Of a stretch of DNA of 20,530 bases, positions 1 to 5,920 are shown piece after piece. Below the pieces are notes generated by a model. It searched no databases. It saw only the letters and a list, made by a program, of their open reading frames with translations, and was not told the DNA's origin. Within the stretch, counting starts at the first letter, position 1. Each line of letters opens with the position of its first letter. The DNA is taken from contig CAZOHM010000046.1 of NCBI GenBank assembly GCA_964579795.1, forward strand, positions 1 to 20,530, given 5' to 3'. This DNA is from JAEYFP01 sp964579795. GTDB lineage: Bacteria > Bacillota > Clostridia > Lachnospirales > Lachnospiraceae. Position numbers and translations under genes: made by a program.

Positions 1-381
1 CTCTCCATAAATAACCTCCTCCGCAAGCTGCTTTGCCTGCTCTCTTAATTTCCACATCTCCATAGTGGAATGTGTATCCTTTGGCTTATGCTTTGCTAGA
101 TACTTCTCTACAACCATATCCAGCATCTCATAAGCCTCTTCATTCACTTCCTTTGCCTTAACATGAAGCTGATTCGTTCTAAGATGGTAACGATATCTGT
201 CAGGGTGGTTTTCTTTCATATAAAAAATCCACAGGTGACCGTACTTGCCAATATTAGTCGATGTTATAGCCGAATCCGTATTCGGCTCCTTGGCTTCAAC
301 ACTAATATTTGGATAAAGAATACCATTCACCTCTGTATAAGTACCGCCCATGGCTTCATATAAAGATAATTCTCTGCTCAT
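1..381 (-). CDS. tnpV: TnpV-family transposon-encoded protein (partial, 3' end outside window)
   Basis: The reading frame is open from an ATG at 381 to the window edge, 127 codons without a stop. The N-terminal stretch LYEAMGGTYTEVNGILYPN matches the signature start of the TnpV proteins first named on Tn4451-type clostridial elements. It is followed by IGKYGHLW and a charged helical C-terminal part. TnpV has no established biochemical function and is a marker of clostridial mobile elements. A strong GGGAGG site lies 8 bases before the ATG. The gene starts 13 bases after the parB stop, so the two are probably co-transcribed. The usual family length is near 120 residues, so little of the C-terminus should be missing. 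The family call is by recognition and is fairly secure; the function is unknown. Confidence 0.8.
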   Translation of the reverse strand, partial: MSRELSLYEAMGGTYTEVNGILYPNISVEAKEPNTDSAITSTNIGKYGHLWIFYMKENHPDRYRYHLRTNQLHVKAKEVNEEAYEMLDMVVEKYLAKHKPKDTHSTMEMWKLREQAKQLAEEVIYGE

Positions 382-394
382 TGTCACTACCTCC

Positions 395-1474
395 CTATCT
401 TGCTTTGCCCCGGCTGTTGCCTTGGCTTTGTGTTTTCTCAAGTTCCTGTTTCTCATACCATTCCTTCACAAGACGCTCAATCAAATCCGTCTTTTGCTTC
501 GGAGTATAATCCTCCGGAAAATACTTCGCCAAAGCATCTGCACGGAGCTTAATCTGTTCCCTCTGGTTTGGCTTTTCCTGCTCTAATATCAGAAACATCC
601 CATCCATATCCAACTCTCCCGACTGGCTCATACGCTTCATTCGATTTGCCTGTGACAAGGACGGTGTACACTGCTCCATATTCATAACCTCATAAAGCTC
701 GTACTGTTCTTCCTCTGTCAGATAGGAAAGCTCAACCGCTATAGTAAAAGCAATCTTTCCTTCATCTACCATATCAAGAAGCTTGGGAATAAGGTTGGTT
801 AGGCGGATATAACGCTGAACGGTCATGCGATTTTCTCCCACCTGCTTTGCCAGCAATTCATCTGCTCTAATACCAGTGGCTATCACATTGCCTTGACCAA
901 CCTTCCAGTTCCCATTGGCATCATGCTCTGATTTCAAAGCATATACTTTAGCAGTGAGATTCTCTAACTTCGGAGGGGCTTGGTCCGAAGTCCTCGTCAC
1001 AACTTGTGACGAAGTTATCTTTTCGCCAACTTGGCAAAAAGTCAAATCGGTTCTCGCCCCTTGCCTCTTCATCGCCTCCAGCTTCATCTTATAAGCAAAG
1101 GCTTTTTCGCTGGGTTTTAGATGCTCCCGTTGCAGATTACTATCCACCATGGCGATTACTGCCTGATTATCATCCAAATCACGAATTACCACAGGCATCA
1201 CCTCAAGTCCTGCCCATTTGCACGCAGCCTTTCTTCTGTGACCTGCAATCAGTTCATAACCGCCACCAGTTTTGGGTCTTGCCAGAGCCGGGACAATCAC
1301 ACCTTCTTTTTCAATACTCTGCATTAGTTCAAAAAGTGCCATATCATTTTCTACCTTAAAGGGATGCCCCTCAAAGTCCTGTAATTCCGCTATGGGAACC
1401 ATTCTGATATCTGTTTCCGCAACAGCACTATTCTCTTGTTGCGGAAAAGAACACAATTCTTCTTTTTTCTTCAT
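395..1474 (-). CDS. ParB/RepB/Spo0J-family partition protein of a mobile element
   Basis: The protein is 359 residues from the chosen start. It has the ParB N-terminal CTP-binding fold: the box II motif AGHRRKAA, and box III with DSNLQREHLKPSE. A helix-turn-helix region follows around VQRYIRLTNLIPKLLDMVDE. This layout is typical of the ParB-like proteins of clostridial conjugative elements, where they are thought to help maintain the excised element or act as regulators. The start is placed at the ATG at 1474 because GGAGGT lies at 1490-1485; an in-frame GTG at 1501 is possible but has no ribosome site. Between the box III helices and the HTH part there is an extra stretch of about 45 residues, from ITSSQVV to VIATG, that I do not recall in relatives. 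Its DNA contains three inverted repeats. No parA is seen in the window. Base composition looks somewhat more GC-rich than the core genes. Confidence 0.9.
   Translation of the reverse strand: MKKKEELCSFPQQENSAVAETDIRMVPIAELQDFEGHPFKVENDMALFELMQSIEKEGVIVPALARPKTGGGYELIAGHRRKAACKWAGLEVMPVVIRDLDDNQAVIAMVDSNLQREHLKPSEKAFAYKMKLEAMKRQGARTDLTFCQVGEKITSSQVVTRTSDQAPPKLENLTAKVYALKSEHDANGNWKVGQGNVIATGIRADELLAKQVGENRMTVQRYIRLTNLIPKLLDMVDEGKIAFTIAVELSYLTEEEQYELYEVMNMEQCTPSLSQANRMKRMSQSGELDMDGMFLILEQEKPNQREQIKLRADALAKYFPEDYTPKQKTDLIERLVKEWYEKQELEKTQSQGNSRGKAR
968..1035. repeat. Cluster of three inverted repeats inside the parB-like gene
   Basis: Three short perfect inverted repeats follow one another. 968-974 pairs with 984-990 (arms CTTCGGA/TCCGAAG, 9-base loop). 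994-1002 pairs with 1004-1012 (9-base arms, single central base). 1025-1029 pairs with 1031-1035 (GCCAA/TTGGC, single central base). On the minus strand the last two share the centre CAAGTTG, with centres 27 bases apart. All lie in or beside the extra segment of the ParB-like protein. They could be binding sites or a palindromic insertion; the sequence does not decide. Confidence 0.65.
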
Positions 1475-1523
1475 AAAATCAATTACCTCCATTAAAATCA
1501 CTCTTTGCCAGATACCATCTGCT

Positions 1524-1573
1524 AAAAAAGAAAGAGCCGCTTACTTTCAAAATCACTTGAAAATAAGCGGCTC
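1524..1573 (-). terminator. Strong intrinsic terminator between rlmD and the parB-like gene
   Basis: The arms 1534-1550 and 1557-1573 form a 17-bp stem with one mismatch and a 6-base loop, with GAGCCGCTTA/TAAGCGGCTC at the base. On the minus strand it is followed at once by TTTCTTTTTT (1533-1524). It would stop minus-strand transcription coming from the rlmD side. The parB-like start lies about 50 bases further on, so it could also act as an attenuator in that gene's leader. Confidence 0.85.
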
Positions 1574-1764
1574 AGACCACTTTGTTACTTTATTGAATTG
1601 TTAGTTATTTTTGATGAAATATGAACGACAGATTTTTGTGTTTCCGAACTACACCCTCACAACCACTTGGACGTTTACTCCGTTGGAAATTGCCTTTTTC
1701 TTCTCTTTTCGGTCACTTTGGGAGAACAGTATATGTCGCTCAAAGTGCCTAAATTCAAGGAGTT
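1574..1764. other. Gene-free junction region, probable mobile-element end
   Basis: This 191-base stretch lies between the rlmD stop and the terminator. I see no gene with a start and ribosome site, and no T-tailed hairpin directly behind rlmD. A 7-base inverted repeat (CACTTTG 1714-1720, CAAAGTG 1741-1747) is the only structure. Because the element genes tnpV and parB lie on one side and core genes on the other, the element boundary (one att site) should fall here or in the last codons of rlmD. The exact crossover cannot be seen without the other end or an empty site. Confidence 0.5.
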
Positions 1765-3231
1765 TCAGGTATTTTTCCTTTGGAGCAGTGTTACGCACTC
1801 CACATGTACTGTCATCCCAAACATATCCACTGCCCGCACTCGCCTTATTTCGTAACCGCCTTCACAAAGAATTTTAAGATCTCTGGCAAGAGTGGCACTG
1901 TCACAGCTCACATATACGATTTTTTCAGGTTGCATACGGAGCATCGTTTCGAGGCAGACCTGTTCACAGCCTTTACGAGGCGGATCTACTACAATTATGT
2001 CCGCATGCGGGATTCTTCCTGCCGCCTGTTCTTTTTCAAAGTAGTCAGGTAGTACTTCTTCTGCCTTTCCAACATAAAATTCTGTATTGGATATTTGATT
2101 GCGTAAAGCATTTTCTTTTGCATCCTGAATTGCCTGAGGGATAATTTCTACACCATATACCTGTGCTGCGTTTTTTGCAAGGCACAGCGAAATGGTACCT
2201 ATTCCGCAATACAAATCCCATACTGTTTCGGTTCCTTTTAGTTCAGCAAATTCCAGAGCTGTAGCATAAAGCTTCTCAACCTGTGCAGGATTTATCTGAT
2301 AAAAAGAAAGTGGAGAAACATGAAACTCTAAACCATGAATGCTATCTCTAATATATGACTGTCCATACAGCAACCGGATTTCTTCACCCATAATTACGTT
2401 TGTGTTTTCAGTATTTTTACACAATGAAATATGTTTAATTTTGTATGGTTCAAATTCAGCTCTGTTTTGACATTCTCCCAGACGTGCAACTAGCTTCTTT
2501 TCTTTTGCTCCATCGCCAAGCTGTTTTCCATTGATTACAAGACATACCATTACTTCCTTCGATGTTCTTCCAACCCGAATTAGAATATGACGTACAAGAC
2601 CTTTCTCAGTTGTCTCATCATAAGCAGTGATTTTTTCTTCCTTCATGAATGATAATATTGTTTGTAGAATCGGCTGATTGACAATAGATCCGAGAAAACA
2701 GTTATCGTTTGCAATTATGCAGTGTGTCCTTCCGGCATAAAAGCCGGTAATCAGATTTCCATCTTTGTCTGTTCCTACAGGGAACTGTGACTTGTTGCGA
2801 TATCCAAACCCTCTGCCTTGTTTGCAGGAATCATTGTCTACTGTATCCCTGTCTTCCATCCCTACGATTGGCTCCATGACTGTCTCTATCTGTTCCTCAG
2901 AAAATCCTCCTATTCGAATCAGATGATTTTGAACCTTTCGCTGTTTAAACTGCAGCTGCTCCTCATACTCTAGTGTCTGAATCTGGCAGCCACCACATTG
3001 TCTGTGATAAGGACACTTTGGCTCAACACGATAGCTGGAAGGAATAATAATCTTTTCCATTCTGGCAAATGCATAATTCTTTTTAACTTTTAGCAGTCTC
3101 GCCTCAACTGTATCCCCTATTACAGCATCCTTTACAAAAAGGGTATAGCCGTCAACTCTGCCTATACCCTCTCCAGTTTCACCAATATCTTCAATTTTGA
3201 CTATTACCGTCTGATTTTTCTGATAATTCAT
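1765..3231 (-). CDS. rlmD: 23S rRNA (uracil-5-)-methyltransferase, RlmD/RlmCD (RumA) family
   Basis: This SAM-dependent enzyme makes 5-methyluridine in 23S rRNA; in Firmicutes one such enzyme often modifies both U747 and U1939. An N-terminal TRAM domain (residues 1-60, GETGEGIGRVDG) is followed by the iron-sulfur cysteines C73, C79, C82 and probably C178. The SAM site is DLYCGIGT (339-346), then VDPPRKG (415-421), the catalytic cysteine C443 in VSCDS, and the closing HVEC motif (476-479). At 488 residues it is longer than the usual 450-460, with extra loops near 127-140 and 236-262. The ATG at 3231 shares a base with the yhaM stop (TAATG), and GAGGAG sits only 2 bases before it, so translation is probably coupled. 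The C-terminal end looks intact although a mobile element follows it. Confidence 0.93.
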   Translation of the reverse strand: MNYQKNQTVIVKIEDIGETGEGIGRVDGYTLFVKDAVIGDTVEARLLKVKKNYAFARMEKIIIPSSYRVEPKCPYHRQCGGCQIQTLEYEEQLQFKQRKVQNHLIRIGGFSEEQIETVMEPIVGMEDRDTVDNDSCKQGRGFGYRNKSQFPVGTDKDGNLITGFYAGRTHCIIANDNCFLGSIVNQPILQTILSFMKEEKITAYDETTEKGLVRHILIRVGRTSKEVMVCLVINGKQLGDGAKEKKLVARLGECQNRAEFEPYKIKHISLCKNTENTNVIMGEEIRLLYGQSYIRDSIHGLEFHVSPLSFYQINPAQVEKLYATALEFAELKGTETVWDLYCGIGTISLCLAKNAAQVYGVEIIPQAIQDAKENALRNQISNTEFYVGKAEEVLPDYFEKEQAAGRIPHADIIVVDPPRKGCEQVCLETMLRMQPEKIVYVSCDSATLARDLKILCEGGYEIRRVRAVDMFGMTVHVECVTLLQRKNT

Positions 3232-4175
3232 TACTCCTCGCTCGTCTTTCTTAAATTGGAATCAAACAGTCTGTTAAATCCTAACCACCCAGTTTCTGGT
3301 GTCGCACTAAATAGCTCTGTCATTGTCTCCATCTTTGCATCTGTGTTATCTGCAAAATTCAGTGCAACTGCTTCCATTAGTGCCGGTTTTTTCGGTGAAC
3401 CAAACTCATACTCTCCATGATGTGCCAGAATGCAGTGCTTAACCTCACCTGCAAGCGTTTCAGGGAAATTTGGAATCTGCTTTATTTTTTCACCGATCAT
3501 TTCACATCCAATGACAATATGCCCAAGAAGCTGACCCGCGTCTGTATAATCATTTTCCGGAAACAGAGAAAGCTCTTTTATTTTTCCAATATCATGCAAC
3601 ATTGCTACACTAAGCAGCAAATCCTTTTTTAACATCGGATATGCTTTTGTATAGTACTCACACAGCTTTGTCACACTGAGTGTATGCTCTAATAAGCCGC
3701 CTACGAATCCATGATGTACCGTCTTTGCTGCAGAGCTTTTCTTAAATGCTTTTATGAATGCCTCATCATTTACATAAAACGCTTCACACAGCTGCTTTAA
3801 ATACGGAATATGGATATTCGAAATAAACTGCAATAGCTCCTGATACATTTCTTCAATATTTTTACTGGAAACTGGCAAGTAATCAGCAGGATCGTATTCT
3901 CCTTCATGTGCTTTTCTTACACGCTTTACACTTACCTGCAACATGGTATTAAAGCTGTTGACAGTTCCAAAAATCTCCACATAATCAAGTGTGTCAAAAT
4001 CCTCTATACCTGCGGAATTTGGTTCCCATATTTTCGCGTCAATTGTACCGGTTTTATCCTGTAATATCAAATTTTCGTATGGTTTTCCATTTTTAGTGAC
4101 AGCTGCCTGCTTATGCTTAATTAAATAAATATCTGATATGTTGTCACTTTCTTTAAAATTCTCAATATATTTCAT
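3231..4175 (-). CDS. yhaM: OB-fold/HD-domain 3'-5' exoribonuclease, YhaM family
   Basis: The protein is 314 residues from the chosen start. An OB-fold nucleic-acid-binding domain (about 15-90, with ENLILQDKTGTIDAKIW) is followed by an HD phosphohydrolase domain. Metal ligands visible are H164 (GLLEHT), H194-D195 (MLHDIGK), H219 (GHIVIG), H252/H253 (AHHGEYEFGSP) and D276 (NFADNTD). This order is that of YhaM, a metal-dependent 3'-5' exonuclease of Firmicutes that trims RNA. The start at 4175 is preferred because family members begin M-K/R-Y-I; an ATG at 4223 overlapping the upstream stop would add 16 residues not typical of the family. Neither start has a strong ribosome site. It is the middle gene of an operon with the HtrA-like protein and rlmD, and its stop overlaps the rlmD start. 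Confidence 0.88.
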   Translation of the reverse strand: MKYIENFKESDNISDIYLIKHKQAAVTKNGKPYENLILQDKTGTIDAKIWEPNSAGIEDFDTLDYVEIFGTVNSFNTMLQVSVKRVRKAHEGEYDPADYLPVSSKNIEEMYQELLQFISNIHIPYLKQLCEAFYVNDEAFIKAFKKSSAAKTVHHGFVGGLLEHTLSVTKLCEYYTKAYPMLKKDLLLSVAMLHDIGKIKELSLFPENDYTDAGQLLGHIVIGCEMIGEKIKQIPNFPETLAGEVKHCILAHHGEYEFGSPKKPALMEAVALNFADNTDAKMETMTELFSATPETGWLGFNRLFDSNLRKTSEE

Positions 4176-4222
4176 TTTCGTTTCTCTTTCTATTTTAATT
4201 TCTGACCTATGAATGTTCCTCA

Positions 4223-5656
4223 TTATTCCAGTGTTCCAAGTGTGACCTCATAGGACAGTTCTACATATTCTTCTTTCCCAAGTCTCTTAATTGTGACCAT
4301 CATCAAATCACCGGGCTGACATTTTAGCATCGTCTCCTTAAAATCCGTAAATGATGTAATTTCGGTAGTTCCAATCTTTATGATAACATCTCCATTCTGA
4401 ATGCCTTCCTGCATAGCAGGTGAATCAACAATTACCTCTCTTATGTATGCCCCCTTCGGTACACCCAGCTCTTCTGCAGCCACATCTGTTACGTCTGTTC
4501 CAATTATTCCCAAGTATGCAATGTCCTGACCATTTGACAGCTTTTCTATTTTTGTCTTTAAATCAGAAATTCCATACGCTCTTATCAGATTCTGTGTATC
4601 AGAAGCTGTATCATCCTGAAAAATAATTCCAAGTACTTTTCCGTCCATATCAATTATGACGCCACTTGCTGTAGTGCTTCCGTAAATATCGGTAGTAAGA
4701 AATTTTGCATTTGTATCCGTCATGTCCCTAACGTAGGAATTGGATGTGATTTGTCCGATTGCCATAGAATCAGCTATACCTAACGGATTTCCTATAGCAA
4801 TAACAGGACTTCCGACCAGTGAACTATTATTGGAATTTCCAAGAGTGGCCATCTCAATTTCATTCATGGTATTGTCATCTATCAAACTAAGCTCTACAGC
4901 AATTACCGTTAAGCCGGTATTCGCATCTGACTTTTTAACTGTACCATTCAACGTAGTCCCGTTACAGAAAGTAATCTCTATTTCTTCAGCCCCTTCCAGT
5001 ACACTTGTCCTGGAAATGACCAGAAGCTCTTTTCCGTTATCAGCAACAATCAAACCTGCTGCCTGATTATTATTTTCATAGGTATTCATAAACCAGTCTA
5101 CATCAGAATATACACCGGTTACAGTAACCATTGATTTTTTAGCTTCTGCAGCTACCTCTCCCATCTTCTGAAACAGAAGCTTATAATCCTGAATCTCCAA
5201 CTCCTTTTCGACTGTTTCTACAACCTGAGTCACTACTGGTTCTGGCTTTTCCTCCACCTTTTCCTCAGACTGTTCTTCCTTGATTGGTTGTTTATCCGGT
5301 ACAGCATCTTCCAGAATATCCTCTTCATCTGGTGGCAGTGTGACGAGCTTTGTTTCTTCAGGATAAAGCCATTCATGAAAATACGGCTGTACAAATAAAA
5401 AAGTGAAGCATGCAATTGTGCCAAAAACAACTGCCATGCAAGCTGTAAACAGTACTTTCATCGCAACCCTTCTTTTATTAATTGGTTTTTCTTTTATCGT
5501 TTCAGTAATAAATTCAAATTTCTGGTCTGAACTTGCTGCTGCCTGTTCATTTTCTTTTGCAACATTTTCTTCCATGATATTTCTGGTATCTGTTTTGGTA
5601 TCATCCGCAGGTAAGTCAGAACGTATTTCCTGATCTTGATTATTCAAGTCCTTCAT
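4223..5656 (-). CDS. HtrA/DegP-like membrane protein with PDZ domain, probable pseudoprotease
   Basis: The protein is 477 residues from an ATG with AAGGAG 7 bases upstream. An acidic cytoplasmic N-terminus (1-60) leads to one membrane span (about 64-90), a Glu/Pro-rich linker (100-155), a trypsin-like S1C fold (about 165-370) and a C-terminal PDZ domain (about 380-470, AYLGI...SPAMQEGIQNGDVIIKI). Fold landmarks such as IAIGNPLG and DGKVLGI are kept. The catalytic positions are not: His is replaced in VISRTSVL (S218), Asp in DANTGLTV (G248), and the GNSGG nucleophile loop reads STTASG (A330). The protein is therefore probably a membrane-tethered sensor or scaffold, not a protease. It is the first gene of the operon with yhaM and rlmD. 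The frame is open further upstream to 5818, but no start there has a ribosome site. Confidence 0.85.
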   Translation of the reverse strand: MKDLNNQDQEIRSDLPADDTKTDTRNIMEENVAKENEQAAASSDQKFEFITETIKEKPINKRRVAMKVLFTACMAVVFGTIACFTFLFVQPYFHEWLYPEETKLVTLPPDEEDILEDAVPDKQPIKEEQSEEKVEEKPEPVVTQVVETVEKELEIQDYKLLFQKMGEVAAEAKKSMVTVTGVYSDVDWFMNTYENNNQAAGLIVADNGKELLVISRTSVLEGAEEIEITFCNGTTLNGTVKKSDANTGLTVIAVELSLIDDNTMNEIEMATLGNSNNSSLVGSPVIAIGNPLGIADSMAIGQITSNSYVRDMTDTNAKFLTTDIYGSTTASGVIIDMDGKVLGIIFQDDTASDTQNLIRAYGISDLKTKIEKLSNGQDIAYLGIIGTDVTDVAAEELGVPKGAYIREVIVDSPAMQEGIQNGDVIIKIGTTEITSFTDFKETMLKCQPGDLMMVTIKRLGKEEYVELSYEVTLGTLE

Positions 5657-5780
5657 TCCGTATCTCCTTCTCCTAATAAGTCCCTTATCGGATATACTCC
5701 ATCCCTCTGTGCTGATCATAATCCAAAACCAGCTCTCGACAGAGACATTAACCCCCATTAATAATCCCGTCGATTTTTTT

Positions 5781-5809
5781 ATTATACTAAACTTAGTCAA
5801 AACATACAA
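5781..5809 (-). promoter_or_regulatory. Probable promoter of the HtrA-like/yhaM/rlmD operon
   Basis: On the minus strand a perfect -10 TATAAT (5786-5781) lies 17 bases after a weak -35 TTGTAT (5809-5804). Transcription would start near 5774 and give a leader of about 118 bases. In this leader I see no clear riboswitch or terminator. Confidence 0.6.
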
Positions 5810-5850
5810 CCAAAACATGTTTATCTACCACAAAGACATAAAGTCTGACA

Positions 5851-5879
5851 TTGCTAAATACTGTGAATTCTGCTACACT
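5851..5879 (+). promoter_or_regulatory. Probable promoter of mutS2 and the two-component genes
   Basis: A -35 TTGCTA (5851-5856) and a -10 TACACT (5874-5879) are 17 bases apart, giving a start near 5886 and a short leader of about 35 bases. The divergent promoter of the HtrA-like operon lies about 40 bases away. The only ribosome-site-like sequence, GGGAG at 5901-5905, is 15 bases from the mutS2 ATG, longer than normal. Confidence 0.5.
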
Positions 5880-5920
5880 ATTTACATTAAAATAGATTTC
5901 GGGAGTATAAAGATTCTCAC

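Noticed and set aside
1653..1762. A 36-codon open stretch on the minus strand behind rlmD (LLEFRHFERH..., ending in a TAG) that might be a gene remnant
   Set aside because: It has no start codon or ribosome site and I cannot match it to a family; its length is within chance for this composition.
5657..5818. N-terminal extension of the HtrA-like protein starting at 5818 or 5758
   Set aside because: No ribosome site precedes these codons, while the ATG at 5656 has AAGGAG at the right distance; the extension covers the predicted promoter leader.
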